Shown here piece after piece: positions 18,515-27,616 of a DNA stretch of 64,000 bases (its first letter is position 1; each line of letters starts with the position of its first letter). The stretch is from Eubacterium sp. (GTDB taxonomy: Bacteria > Bacillota > Clostridia > Lachnospirales > Lachnospiraceae): assembly GCA_021769425.1 (NCBI GenBank), contig JAETSX010000001.1:92887-156886 (forward strand), in the 5' to 3' direction. The position numbers and the translations under genes were made by a program. The notes beneath the pieces are model-generated. The model searched no databases. It was not told the DNA's origin and was given only the letters and a program-made list of their open reading frames with translations.

Positions 18515-19297
18515 TTATTCTTCCTCTTTCTCCAGCGCCTCCACCCCGCTGGTCATATCCTCAATCTCCATTTCTATCTTCTGGATTTTGCCGTCCTGCG
18601 CAATGGCCTGCATAATCCGTCGGATATCTTCCGGAGAAAACATACCGATAGCTTTGGAAAGCGCATCAATACTATCGCGGTTTACCAGCAGGCGTCCGCC
18701 TCCTTCTAAGGGAACTGAAATGCACTGACTGGGATCTGACACGTCTCCCAGACACAGGCTGTTTCGTTCTTCATCGCACCGAAACATCACACCGTTATAA
18801 GTGATCATCCCGTTTTCATCCGCCAGCATGGAATAGGGAGCTTTCTTCCGGTTTTCAATCAATTTCTGTATTGCTTCATCTTTTACATCATCGGAAATCG
18901 TATCCATAATCTCCAGTTTCTGTTCTTCCTTCTCTTCCCCGGCAGGCTTTTCCTCTCCTATCTTATGAAAACGCATACTGCGGACTTTCTTTCCGTCCCA
19001 CAATACATTCGTCTCATATATCTGTCCCGAAGCTCCTTTTCCGAAAACGTTTTCCTCCGCCTGCTCTTTTTTCTTGTCCAGCGCCTCTTTTTCCCTGTGC
19101 TTTAAATCTGCTTTATGTTCTTCTATTGTCAGATCCACCTTATGCAGCATCCCGTTCCATTCTTTTTCTGAGAATTCGCCAATGGACTTTCCGGCAGAAT
19201 GTTCTTTCTTCTCCTCCGGTTTCATCTTCCTGGCATATTCAGAAACCGCCTGTGAGAAATATCCATTTCCTGTACTGCTCAAAACTCTGCTCAACAT
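18515..19297 (-). CDS. Hypothetical acidic, charged protein (260 aa)
   Basis: I do not recognise a family. The protein is soluble, very rich in Glu and Lys, with a helical/coiled-coil-prone segment at about 25-80 and 105-150. A C-terminal part (155-250) reads as a compact domain (MITYNGVMFRCDEERNSLCLGD, then DSIDALSKAIGMFSPEDIRRIM). There is no signal peptide or membrane segment. The start has a GGAGG-like site (AAAAGGAGGAAAAATT) before ATG. It lies 73 nt upstream of the protease gene and may be cotranscribed with it. Confidence 0.6.
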   Translation of the reverse strand: MLSRVLSSTGNGYFSQAVSEYARKMKPEEKKEHSAGKSIGEFSEKEWNGMLHKVDLTIEEHKADLKHREKEALDKKKEQAEENVFGKGASGQIYETNVLWDGKKVRSMRFHKIGEEKPAGEEKEEQKLEIMDTISDDVKDEAIQKLIENRKKAPYSMLADENGMITYNGVMFRCDEERNSLCLGDVSDPSQCISVPLEGGGRLLVNRDSIDALSKAIGMFSPEDIRRIMQAIAQDGKIQKIEMEIEDMTSGVEALEKEEE

Positions 19298-19412
19298 AAT
19301 TTTTCCTCCTTTTGCGGGTCAATTCAAAACAAAATGGGTAGGGTCGCTTTAGCGACATTATAACTCTCATGCGAGTACCCTCGCTTCGCTGGGGCAGACT
19401 CTGCGCATCTTT

Positions 19413-19462
19413 ATTTTTTATCTTATGGGAAATCCAAAGGAATTTCCTATAAGATAAAAAAT
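19413..19462. repeat. 21-bp inverted repeat (A/T-ended hairpin)
   Basis: 19413-19433 (ATTTTTTATCTTATGGGAAAT) pairs with 19442-19462 with one wobble and an 8-nt loop. The outer ends are T-run then A-run, so a canonical terminator is not formed on either strand. It lies between ddh and the hypothetical gene. Confidence 0.55.
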
Positions 19463-19587
19463 GGCGCTTACTTCCATTTCCTGGAAATAAATGCCATCCG
19501 TAGCTGAGATTTATATCGGCAGTTTCCAGAATTAATTTAGCGGCGTTAAACTTTTTATATTTGGACACGAACGAAACACTGTGGTTC

Positions 19588-20574
19588 TTACAATAAGCGC
19601 TTCCGCAGTTCTTCGCCGCTTTTGGGACTTAAATAAGCCGGCGCAATGTCAAATACTGTTTTGCACCCCTTCTGCCCTTCCTGGGACAGCCGGTATGCCG
19701 CTCTTGCAAAAGCAACAATCACACTGGCTGTAAATTCCGGATTGGAATCCAGTTTCAAACTGTATTCGATGACATGATTGTTCTCCTGATCCCATCCTGT
19801 CTTGCCGGAATGAATCACAAATCCGCCATGGGGAATTCCACTGTGGTTCTTTTGCAGCTCCTCTTCGCTGATAAAATGCACTGTGGTGTCATAATCTGCA
19901 AAATAATTGGGCATGGTTTTGATTTCTTCTTCTATTTTCGCCGGATCCGCTCCTTCTTCCAATACTACAAAGCATTCTCTGGTGTGTTTCTGTCTGGTGG
20001 TAAGTTCCGGCTCTTCTCCTGAGCGCACCGATTCCAGCGCGGCTTCCACCGGAATGGTGTACTGCTTTGCATTTTTCACCCCGGAAATCCTCCGAATTGC
20101 ATCCGAGTGGCCCTGGCTGACTCCTTTGCCCCAGAAAGTGTAATCTTTTCCCTCCGGCAAAATGGCATTGGCGTACATACGGTTTAACGAAAACATCCCC
20201 GGGTCCCAGCCCACCGAAATAATTCCAACGGTTCCGCCCTCCTTTGCCGCCTGATCCACACTGGCAAAATGCTCCGGTATCCTGGCATGGGTGTCAAAAC
20301 TGTCCACTACATTAAAAATTCCGGCAAATTTAGGAGTCTGTTCCGGCAAATCTGTGGCGCTTCCTCCGCAGAGAATCATCACATCAATCTTCCCTTTCCA
20401 TTCCTCCGCTTCTGAAATGCTGCACACAGCAGCTTCCCTGGTGAGAATGGATACCTCTGCAGGGTTCCTTCTGGTAAACACGGCCGCAAGCTCCATATCG
20501 GGATTCTGCCTGACTGCGCATTCCACCCCTCTTCCAAGATTTCCATAACCTAAAATTCCAATTCTAATACTCAT
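19588..20574 (-). CDS. ddh: meso-Diaminopimelate D-dehydrogenase
   Basis: A 328-residue NADPH enzyme that converts tetrahydrodipicolinate and ammonia directly to meso-DAP, bypassing the succinylase/acetylase routes to lysine and peptidoglycan. The dinucleotide-binding N-terminus is IGILGYGNLGRGVE. Family signatures include VDSFDTHARIPEHF, GTVGIISVGWDPGMFSLNRMY and GKGVSQGHSDAIRRI. The length is typical. A monocistronic layout is likely, with no lysine-pathway neighbours. Confidence 0.93.
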   Translation of the reverse strand: MSIRIGILGYGNLGRGVECAVRQNPDMELAAVFTRRNPAEVSILTREAAVCSISEAEEWKGKIDVMILCGGSATDLPEQTPKFAGIFNVVDSFDTHARIPEHFASVDQAAKEGGTVGIISVGWDPGMFSLNRMYANAILPEGKDYTFWGKGVSQGHSDAIRRISGVKNAKQYTIPVEAALESVRSGEEPELTTRQKHTRECFVVLEEGADPAKIEEEIKTMPNYFADYDTTVHFISEEELQKNHSGIPHGGFVIHSGKTGWDQENNHVIEYSLKLDSNPEFTASVIVAFARAAYRLSQEGQKGCKTVFDIAPAYLSPKSGEELRKRLL

Positions 20575-20672
20575 CCTTTTATTCTCCTTTTCTTAAAATT
20601 CCTTCTGTCTGTGAAAACTTTGCCAATACACAGGCATTCCCTGTCAGTGCACCGGAACGTAATCCGCTCTGT

Positions 20673-21326
20673 CTAACGCTCCAGATATTCGATCACTTCT
20701 GCAAGGCTGTCAAAGATTTCCATTACGCCTGCTTTGCGCATTTCCTCCAAATCCTCTTCAAATCCGTAGGAAACGCCGATGCAGTCAATCCCCGCTTCCC
20801 TTGCGCCTCTGGCGTCATACCGGCTGTCTCCGATCAGCACGGCCTCCCTCTTATCGGAAATGCCAAGACGCTTTACCGCATCGTTTAACACCTCCGCTTT
20901 TTCCCCGATATTCTCTTTCAACCTTGCCCCGCAAATCAGGTCAAAATAATGCGCCACTCCCAGCCGTTCCAAAATCCGGCAACAGGGCGCTTCTTCCTTG
21001 GAGGACGCCACTCCCAGCTGATACCCTTTTTCCTTTAAAACCTGCAATGCCTCCTTCACGCCGGGAAACAATTCACACTCAAATAATCCTATGGTTTCAT
21101 ACCGTTCCCGGAAAATCAGATCCGCCTCCTGGGCCTTCTCTTTCGAAAATCCATATTCCCGCTGAAAGGAATCTGCCAGCAGCGGGCCGATAAACCGCCG
21201 GACGGTATCTTTATCCGGCGCCTCCATTCCGTATTTTTCAAGGGCATAGCGGACGCTTTTGTCCACGCCCTCCTCTGTGTTCACCAAGGTGCCGTCCAGG
21301 TCAAATAGTATCGTGGCCTTCTTCAT
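20673..21326 (-). CDS. HAD-family phosphatase (phosphoglycolate-phosphatase-like)
   Basis: A 217-residue HAD subfamily IA hydrolase. Motif I is LFDLDGTLVNTEEG with nucleophile Asp10 and acid/base Asp12. Motif II is in GVASSKEE, the motif III Lys is in the same region, and motif IV is LIGDSRYDARGAREAGIDCIGVSYGF. It is Gph/PGP-like with a helical cap at 15-80. The substrate is not determinable. It follows the MoxR ATPase gene by 14 nt in the same direction, so it may be the last gene of that operon. Confidence 0.85.
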   Translation of the reverse strand: MKKATILFDLDGTLVNTEEGVDKSVRYALEKYGMEAPDKDTVRRFIGPLLADSFQREYGFSKEKAQEADLIFRERYETIGLFECELFPGVKEALQVLKEKGYQLGVASSKEEAPCCRILERLGVAHYFDLICGARLKENIGEKAEVLNDAVKRLGISDKREAVLIGDSRYDARGAREAGIDCIGVSYGFEEDLEEMRKAGVMEIFDSLAEVIEYLER

Positions 21327-21340
21327 TGCTTCTTCCTCCT

Positions 21341-22963
21341 TTATGACAAACGTTCCAGTAATTTTCTGCGCTTTTCATCAAAAAGCAATTCCTGATTATA
21401 CTGATAGTATCTTTCGCAGCCGCAGTCCTCCAGAAATTTCACACTGTAATAATTGGAATTCAGTTCTGTGATAAACATTACCATTTCCTGTCCCGTCCCA
21501 AAGGCTCCTTCCAGAAAATCAAACGCATACTCCAAAGCCTCCAGCGACTGACTCCGCTGCTTCTCATAGGTTTCATTTTCCAGGGCGAACATTTCCTTGA
21601 CCCGCTCAAAGGAAGGCTGTTTCTCCCGAATTCCTTCCATCTTCAAAGTCTGTCCGAACCTTTCTAAGGCATGCAAAATCCTTTGATATTGTTTATCTTC
21701 CTCCCTGTTCAAAAGTTCCGCTTTCTTTAAACTAATATAATCTTTATTTAATTTATCGCATATACTGTAAAACAATTGCTGTCCGTCAGAAATTTCAGTA
21801 TCATATCCGGTCAGCTGCTGTCCGTCAGAAATTTCAGTATCATATCCGGTCAGCTGCTGTCCGACGGAAACCTCTGAATCATCTACACTCAACTGCTGTC
21901 CGTCAGAAATTTCTGAATTACACTCTGTCAGTTCCTTAAATTCTAACAAACAGGACTGCAGCCGCTCCATATATGATTCCCACTGCACAGCCTTTTTCAG
22001 CATTTCGCTGACTCTGGAAAGAATCAATCCCAATACACTGAGCCGCTCGTCAAAGGAAGCATGTCCGATTTTCTTTAACAGAATTTCATCCAGATGTCCC
22101 CGGAAAATTTCTTCTAACTGATAATCGGTCTGATACTTGTCATACAGTTCCAGATAATTTGCAAAATCTTTGGCGATTTTCGGAAATTGAATATATTGAG
22201 CCACCACTTCCCGGTCCGGGGTTTTTCCAAGCTTCTCATATACCTGAATAAAATCCGACAAATCTTCCCATCCTCTGGGCGTTGCAAAATTCCTGCCGTC
22301 CACAGTGGTTTCCATCTGATAAAAGTTCTGTTTTCTGGTATTTAAATAGGAAATAACCGCTCCGTGAAGCCCCTGGCGATAAGCATATTCTTTCCAGACT
22401 TCAAAATCGGCCTCCACGTCAATCCGCTTTACCCTGTCCATGGTCACCACATCAAATTCCCGCACGGACTTATTATACTCCGGCGGATTCCCCGCCGCAG
22501 CAATCACCCATCCCTCCGGTATTTTATGATTTCCAAAAGATTTGCACTGAAGAAACTGCAGCATGGCAGGAGCCAGGGTTTCCGATACGCAGTTAATCTC
22601 ATCCAGAAACAATATCCCCTCCGAAAGCCCGGTCTGTTCCATTTTCTCATAAATGGAAGCTACAATTTCACTCATGGTATACTCTGTCACGGCATATTCC
22701 CTGCCCCCGTATTGCTTTTTGGAAATAAAGGGCAGGCCAATGGCGCTCTGCCTGGTATGATGGGTAATGGTATAGGCCACCAGCCCGATTTTACATTCTC
22801 TGGAAATCTGCTCCATAATCTGTGTTTTTCCCACGCCGGGAGGTCCCAGCAGAAGCATGGGCCGCTGACGGATGGCGGGAATTTCGTAAGCTCCGTATTC
22901 ATCTTTTTTAAGATAAGCTTCTATGGTGTTTTTGATCTCTTCCTTGGTTCTTTTAATGTTCAT
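21341..22963 (-). CDS. MoxR-type AAA+ ATPase with internal 13-residue repeats
   Basis: A 540-residue protein whose first 270 residues are an AAA+ module. Walker A is GPPGVGKTQ (about 39-47), Walker B is GILFLDEIN (about 115-123) and sensor 1 is in AAAGNPPEY. MoxR-class ATPases act as chaperones with VWA-domain partners, and such a partner is encoded immediately upstream. Residues about 345-400 carry four 13-residue repeats of the type EISDGQQLTGYDT, encoded by 39-bp tandem DNA repeats and followed by a helical C-terminal region. AAGGA precedes the ATG. Confidence 0.8.
   Translation of the reverse strand: MNIKRTKEEIKNTIEAYLKKDEYGAYEIPAIRQRPMLLLGPPGVGKTQIMEQISRECKIGLVAYTITHHTRQSAIGLPFISKKQYGGREYAVTEYTMSEIVASIYEKMEQTGLSEGILFLDEINCVSETLAPAMLQFLQCKSFGNHKIPEGWVIAAAGNPPEYNKSVREFDVVTMDRVKRIDVEADFEVWKEYAYRQGLHGAVISYLNTRKQNFYQMETTVDGRNFATPRGWEDLSDFIQVYEKLGKTPDREVVAQYIQFPKIAKDFANYLELYDKYQTDYQLEEIFRGHLDEILLKKIGHASFDERLSVLGLILSRVSEMLKKAVQWESYMERLQSCLLEFKELTECNSEISDGQQLSVDDSEVSVGQQLTGYDTEISDGQQLTGYDTEISDGQQLFYSICDKLNKDYISLKKAELLNREEDKQYQRILHALERFGQTLKMEGIREKQPSFERVKEMFALENETYEKQRSQSLEALEYAFDFLEGAFGTGQEMVMFITELNSNYYSVKFLEDCGCERYYQYNQELLFDEKRRKLLERLS
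21773..21928. repeat. In-frame 39-bp tandem repeat, 4 copies
   Basis: Units start at 21773, 21812, 21851 and 21890. The first two are nearly identical and the last two have diverged. They encode the repeat segment of the MoxR ATPase. Confidence 0.92.
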
Positions 22964-23055
22964 TGCTGTTTCCTTTTTTAATCTGCATTAAATTTCTATC
23001 TTTCAACTTGTTTTCTATATTATTTCATCTGCAATCTTTTCCGCCTGATCCAAAG

Positions 23056-24363
23056 CTATTTCACATACAGCTCTTCCCGATCCAAAATTAACTTTATGGC
23101 CCAGGGCGGCACATCCACATCCTGATAATCCTCCCGAAAGAACACAAAAGCCGTATCATACACAGGCTTTTTCAGCGGAAATCTCCCGTATCCGTCTGTA
23201 AAATAAATTAAACCCCGCAGCTTCCCGAAGGTTTTTCTCGCCAGAAGCAAATTGACATATTCAAAAGCCGGGCGAAAATCCGTGCCGCCCATGCCTTTCA
23301 CCTGAAACCGTTCCATATAAGCGGCAAGCTGTCTCTGATTCTCTATCACAATATCAGACTGCACCCGTTCGTCACACTGGATGATGTGAATACAGAATCT
23401 GCGGGAAAAAGATTCTGACTGGCTTAAAATGCTGTAGGTTTCTTCCAGAAATTTCTGCACCAGGCTTGCCTTGCAGGACATGGAAGTGTCAATTACGATC
23501 ACAAAATCTTCAATTTTCTGCACTTCCCTGGTTTCCTGATGCTCAATCAAGGGCATATTCCCATACAATTCCATGCCGTAATTGTAAAAAATATAGTCAA
23601 AGCTGTCCAGATCCACCTGCATTTCCTCTTTCAGCACACAGAATTTCTTCAAAAATTCCCGGTAATCGTACCGTTCCCGGTTTTCTATATGGATCTGTTC
23701 TGCCAATCCTTTGGAATCTTCGGCCGCCTCCTTGGAAAAAGTCTCCAATTCCGTTTCCATCTTATCCCGGATGTCTTTCCAGCGGTTCTGCTGTTCTAAG
23801 GGGGATTTGGGTCCCGAATTCTTATTCTGCCAGAGCGCATGCTCGTCCACGGCAAATTCCTGCATCATCCTCGCCAGAATACGGATATCCGGCTCCGCTT
23901 GTTTCAGCAGACGAAACACCCCTTCACCGTGAATCACCGGAATCTTTTTCAGCAGTCCGTCATACACGGCTCTGCGGTAAGGTCTGGGCGGATTGCGCAG
24001 ACAGCGAAGCGCCAGACCGTCCAACACATATTCTGCCGCAATATCGCAGGAAAGATCCCAGAGCGTCTCCTCCTCCGGCTGGGGGAGATTCCAGACATGC
24101 CCAAACAGGCAATGCAGTACACTGTGAAGATAACAGCGGTTTACCGGCACATTTCCAACTCTGTATTGTGCGATCAAAAATTCTGGGTTGTATCGGAAAA
24201 TTTTCCCGTCTGTTGCGGTTCTCCCCAATGTCATAGAAGGCTCCGGCGTCAGGCTGTTCAGCGCAACATCCAGAAAACGCAGGTTCAGATACAGCTCGCT
24301 TCTGCAATCCTTTAATATTTCGTTGCAAACCTCAATTTTTTCCATCAAAGCTTCTTCAAACAT
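23056..24363 (-). CDS. VWA-like / putative metallopeptidase domain protein, MoxR partner
   Basis: A 435-residue protein. The N-terminal half resembles the putative metallopeptidase domain seen with DUF2201-type VWA proteins, with a zinc-type HSVLHCLFGH motif (about 80-89). The C-terminal half is VWA-like, with MIDAS-type DTSMS (about 272-276) and a second MIDAS Thr in GGTDFRP. Such proteins are usually encoded beside MoxR ATPases, as here: the gap to the ATPase gene is 92 nt. The likely role is a metal-dependent scaffold activated by the ATPase. The target is unknown. Confidence 0.75.
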   Translation of the reverse strand: MFEEALMEKIEVCNEILKDCRSELYLNLRFLDVALNSLTPEPSMTLGRTATDGKIFRYNPEFLIAQYRVGNVPVNRCYLHSVLHCLFGHVWNLPQPEEETLWDLSCDIAAEYVLDGLALRCLRNPPRPYRRAVYDGLLKKIPVIHGEGVFRLLKQAEPDIRILARMMQEFAVDEHALWQNKNSGPKSPLEQQNRWKDIRDKMETELETFSKEAAEDSKGLAEQIHIENRERYDYREFLKKFCVLKEEMQVDLDSFDYIFYNYGMELYGNMPLIEHQETREVQKIEDFVIVIDTSMSCKASLVQKFLEETYSILSQSESFSRRFCIHIIQCDERVQSDIVIENQRQLAAYMERFQVKGMGGTDFRPAFEYVNLLLARKTFGKLRGLIYFTDGYGRFPLKKPVYDTAFVFFREDYQDVDVPPWAIKLILDREELYVK

Positions 24364-24409
24364 ACTGTTTTCCTTTTATTAAAATCAAATTTAATTTATA
24401 TATATCATC

Positions 24410-25435
24410 CTATAAAGAAAAATGACGTGTCTTTTTGGGAAATCTCCGGTGAGTAATATCCATCAGGCGGCTTACCATCTGTGTATCTTTCCTGTCGTTT
24501 GCCGCCTGTATCAGCGTTTCCAATTCCTCTCTTGTGCCTGCAAATTCTTCCGCCAGCCAGCAAAGTTCTTCCCAGCTCTCCTGTTCCAGCAGGCAGACAG
24601 AACATTGCCTCCAATGCTCCCTCAGCCATCCGCCGTATTCTTCGCCGGCAGAACGCTCCAGACAATATGGAAACATCAGTCTTGAGACTGCCATATTCAG
24701 AATATTTATAAAATCTATATTATATTTTCCAGTTTCAAATAATTTATCATATTCCTGAAATACAATCTGGGTATTCCGAAAGGTATTCCGATACTGGATG
24801 CCCATTCCATGGGTTTGGGTGGAAATAATCCTTGCCGGAGTATTTTCCACCGCTTCCTCGAAAAACTCCGGAAATACCAAACGCCAGAGGGGAAGGCTTC
24901 TGCTTCTTTCCCCTGAGTGCGCAGGAACGCTGATTTCAGACATTGGATAACATTCCACGGTCACAGCCTGTTTCAAATCTTGGAGGATTTCCCGCAGACA
25001 TGACCTTCCTTCTGTCTGATGCACCGCAAGCCAGGTAAGCCGTTCACATCCGGTAAAGCCCCCTGCCCCCATAAAAGCAATATTACTGTAAAAAGACAGC
25101 CTGCGAAACCGGATACAATTATAAAACACATACCGGCCCAGCCGCCGAATGGTCCGGGGCAGATACAGTTCTTCCAACAATCCGCCGCAGATACAGGTAA
25201 GTTCTCCGTCATATTCCGGTTCCCCTTCCATCTCCTCTGCAAAGGCATAATCGGACAGTTCTGTCACCGGCATCCCTTCCAGCTGCGCCGGAATCGCCAC
25301 CCGGCCGTTTTCTCCGTAGCACCGCAGAACAGAAACGCCGCTATTTACGATTTGATAGGAAAATTCCTGCTTCTCTGTTATGAGTCCGCCCTCCGGCATA
25401 ATTCCGACTTTTGATATCATTCCATTCTCTGACAT
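24410..25435 (-). CDS. Leucine-rich-repeat (BspA/LRR_5-type) domain protein
   Basis: A 341-residue cytoplasmic-looking protein without signal peptide. Residues about 28-150 look like LRR_5/BspA repeats: VAIPAQLEGMPVTELSDYAFA, then LEELYLPRTIRRLGRYVFYNC and RLSFYSNIAFMGAGGFTGC. The remaining 190 residues are helical and of unknown family. It is the first gene of the LRR/VWA/MoxR run, 46 nt upstream of the VWA gene. LRR domains usually mediate binding, so it may be a recognition subunit of the triad (inference). Confidence 0.65.
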   Translation of the reverse strand: MSENGMISKVGIMPEGGLITEKQEFSYQIVNSGVSVLRCYGENGRVAIPAQLEGMPVTELSDYAFAEEMEGEPEYDGELTCICGGLLEELYLPRTIRRLGRYVFYNCIRFRRLSFYSNIAFMGAGGFTGCERLTWLAVHQTEGRSCLREILQDLKQAVTVECYPMSEISVPAHSGERSRSLPLWRLVFPEFFEEAVENTPARIISTQTHGMGIQYRNTFRNTQIVFQEYDKLFETGKYNIDFINILNMAVSRLMFPYCLERSAGEEYGGWLREHWRQCSVCLLEQESWEELCWLAEEFAGTREELETLIQAANDRKDTQMVSRLMDITHRRFPKKTRHFSL

Positions 25436-25482
25436 AGCTCCGACTCCCGACTTTTATTTCTGGCTTAAGAACTGTTAAGAAA

Positions 25483-25654
25483 TATTACTCCGGCGGTTAT
25501 ACTCACGAGCATATTTATTTGCCAAATCATTTGCTTTTTTCCTCAAAGCTATGAACAATCTTCTGGCAAATGATTTCGCTCACGGGTATAAATACCGCAA
25601 CATTTTGCCTGCCCAAATCTCCATCTGCTGCGATATTTAACCGCCGGAATAATA
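25483..25654. mobile_element. MITE-like palindromic element, 172 bp
   Basis: The ends are 17-bp terminal inverted repeats with one mismatch: TATTACTCCGGCGGTTA (25483-25499) and TAACCGCCGGAATAATA (25638-25654). The inside carries a further inverted repeat (AAATCATTTGC with GCAAATGATTT) and no coding sequence. One end is repeated almost exactly at 43745-43771, and the core is related to 4539-4609. Mobility is inferred, with no transposase nearby. The rest of the 25436-25817 gap holds only the hairpin at 25748-25774. Confidence 0.65.
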
Positions 25655-25747
25655 TACTAAGCGTCGAAAAAACTGACGCTAAGCATAACAATATGCACAC
25701 AGCCGCACAAAGGAAAATTGCCGCTTTACGGCATGCGGCTGGCGCAA

Positions 25748-25774
25748 CTGCACGGCAAATCTTTTGCCGTGCAG
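25748..25774 (-). terminator. Hairpin after the folate operon, probable terminator
   Basis: A 12-bp perfect stem (CTGCACGGCAAA with TTTGCCGTGCAG) and 3-nt loop lie 44 nt past the folBK stop on the minus strand. There is no clear T tract, so strength is uncertain. Confidence 0.5.
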
Positions 25775-25817
25775 CATAACTTGTGAATAGTGCGCAGGAT
25801 TTTATATATATGGGGTT

Positions 25818-26651
25818 TTACGTCTTTTCTATTTCCTTCAGCATCTGACCCGCTGTTTTATGGAACAAGGGATGTCTCAGATAAGGCGCCAGCTCCGCCA
25901 GAGGCTTCAGCACAAACTCCCGGTTCTGCATATCCGGATGGGGAATCTGAAGTTCCATGGCATCGATCACCCGATCATCATAGAATATAATATCCAAATC
26001 CAGCGTTCTGGGTCCCCAGTGCACCAGCCTCTCCCGTCCGGCCTTCTGCTCTATTTCCTGAAGAGCCTTCAGCAATTCCCAGGGTCCTAGCAGCGTGCGG
26101 AGTTTTATCATGCCGTTTAAAAAATCCGGCTGCTCTGTCATTCCGTAGGGGCTGGTGGCAATGATCTCCGATACCTGTTCCACCTTACAGTCTTTCCTGG
26201 CCTTCAAAGCCTCTATTCCCATCTGGATATAATTTTCCCGCTCCCCCAGATTGGAGCCGATGGCTACAAAAGCCTGATGCCATCCCCGCTCAATTTCCAC
26301 CGATACAGATTCCAGCGGAAGGCCGATTGGAGCCCAGGGCTTTCTGATTTCCAGCCTGATTCTCTCCATAGCAGGAAATCGGAGCAGCACGGCCTCTGCC
26401 ATCTGCTCTGCCGCCGCTTCAATCAGCCGGAAGGTATGCTCTGTCATAAAAGAAGCCATAAAATGTGAGACTTCTCCATAATGTATTGATTTTGTTAAGT
26501 CATCTTTTAATCCAGCTTCCCGTATGGAAATGTACAAATCAGCGTCCACTTCAAATTTTTGTCCCAACCGGTTCTCTTCCGGATAAACCCCGTGTTTTCC
26601 AAAAACTTCAAGATTCCTGATGTGTATTTTGTCCCATGCTTCTTCTTTCAT
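25818..26651 (-). CDS. folBK: Bifunctional dihydroneopterin aldolase / HPPK
   Basis: A 277-residue fusion of two folate enzymes. Residues 1-122 are dihydroneopterin aldolase (IHIRNLEVFGKHGVYPEENRLGQ with the catalytic Glu). Residues about 125-277 are 6-hydroxymethyl-7,8-dihydropterin pyrophosphokinase (AFVAIGSNLGERE, and GPRTLDLDIIFYDD with the Mg-binding Asp pair). Together they turn dihydroneopterin into the pyrophosphate used by FolP. This fusion is common in Firmicutes. GGAGG is 7 nt before the ATG. It is the last gene of folC-folE-HD-folP-folBK. Confidence 0.94.
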   Translation of the reverse strand: MKEEAWDKIHIRNLEVFGKHGVYPEENRLGQKFEVDADLYISIREAGLKDDLTKSIHYGEVSHFMASFMTEHTFRLIEAAAEQMAEAVLLRFPAMERIRLEIRKPWAPIGLPLESVSVEIERGWHQAFVAIGSNLGERENYIQMGIEALKARKDCKVEQVSEIIATSPYGMTEQPDFLNGMIKLRTLLGPWELLKALQEIEQKAGRERLVHWGPRTLDLDIIFYDDRVIDAMELQIPHPDMQNREFVLKPLAELAPYLRHPLFHKTAGQMLKEIEKT

Positions 26652-26771
26652 TGCCCGTCCTCCTGAAATCTGTTTGCCTGCCCGTTCCTCTTAACTGCCG
26701 CGCCTTCCATGGCCTCTTTCTCCGCCTGGCTCTTTCCCCGCTTCCCTCAGCGGCCCGGTCCTTTCCATGGC

Positions 26772-27602
26772 CTATTCCATTTCCTGTTCTCTGCGCCAGC
26801 CATCCCGAATGGCCTCCGCCATCTGTACCGCCCTTTTGTTTTCTTTGACGTCATGAACCCGGACAAAGGCGCACCCGCTTAACACTGCCTGCACTGTGGT
26901 AACCAGCGTTCCTTCCATCCGTTCTTCCACTGGAAGATCCAGGGCAAGGCCGATGACGGACTTTCTGGAAGTTCCTAAAAGCAATGGAAATCCCAGTTGA
27001 TGCAATTCCCCGAGTCTGCAGATGGCCTCTAAATTGTTCTCATAACTCTTTCCAAATCCCACGCCCGGATCTAAGATGATCTTATCCTCTGGAATTCCTG
27101 CATCCCCGGCTATTTTCAGAGTTTCCTGCAAATCAGATTTCATCTCTTCCATAAAATTATGATAAACCGCTTCCTTCCGATTGTGCATCAGACAGCAGGC
27201 CGCCTTTGCTTCGCTAATCAGCCCTGCCATATCTTTGTCATACTTCAATCCCCAGATATCATTCACCAGATCTGCTCCTGCTTCCAGGCAGGCTTTTGCC
27301 ACCTTTGCCTTATAAGTATCCACAGAAATCGGAATATCAAATCTGGATTTTACCTGTGTAACCACCGGCGCGATCCGCTGAATCTCCTCTTCTTCCGTAA
27401 TCTGCTGATGGCCCGGCCTGGTAGACTCCCCGCCGATATCAATAATATCCGCCCCTTCCGCAATCATCTGCTCCACATGGGCAAGGGCCAGGTTCAGGCG
27501 GTTGAATTTACCTCCATCGGAAAAGGAGTCCGGCGTTACATTTAAAATGCCCATCACATAAGTATGTTTTTCTGTCTCAAATATTCTGTTTCCAATCTTC
27601 AT
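26772..27602 (-). CDS. folP: Dihydropteroate synthase
   Basis: A 276-residue TIM-barrel enzyme that condenses hydroxymethyl-dihydropterin pyrophosphate with p-aminobenzoate; it is the sulfonamide target. Signatures are MGILNVTPDSFSDGG, DIIDIGGESTRPG, DPGVGFGKSYENN and the C-terminal VRVHDV. I chose the ATG at 27602 (GGGAGG 5 nt upstream, normal length) over a longer frame that would extend 27 codons into the HD gene. It lies 14 nt after the HD gene stop. Confidence 0.94.
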   Translation of the reverse strand: MKIGNRIFETEKHTYVMGILNVTPDSFSDGGKFNRLNLALAHVEQMIAEGADIIDIGGESTRPGHQQITEEEEIQRIAPVVTQVKSRFDIPISVDTYKAKVAKACLEAGADLVNDIWGLKYDKDMAGLISEAKAACCLMHNRKEAVYHNFMEEMKSDLQETLKIAGDAGIPEDKIILDPGVGFGKSYENNLEAICRLGELHQLGFPLLLGTSRKSVIGLALDLPVEERMEGTLVTTVQAVLSGCAFVRVHDVKENKRAVQMAEAIRDGWRREQEME

Positions 27603-27616
27603 GTTTTCCTCCCATT

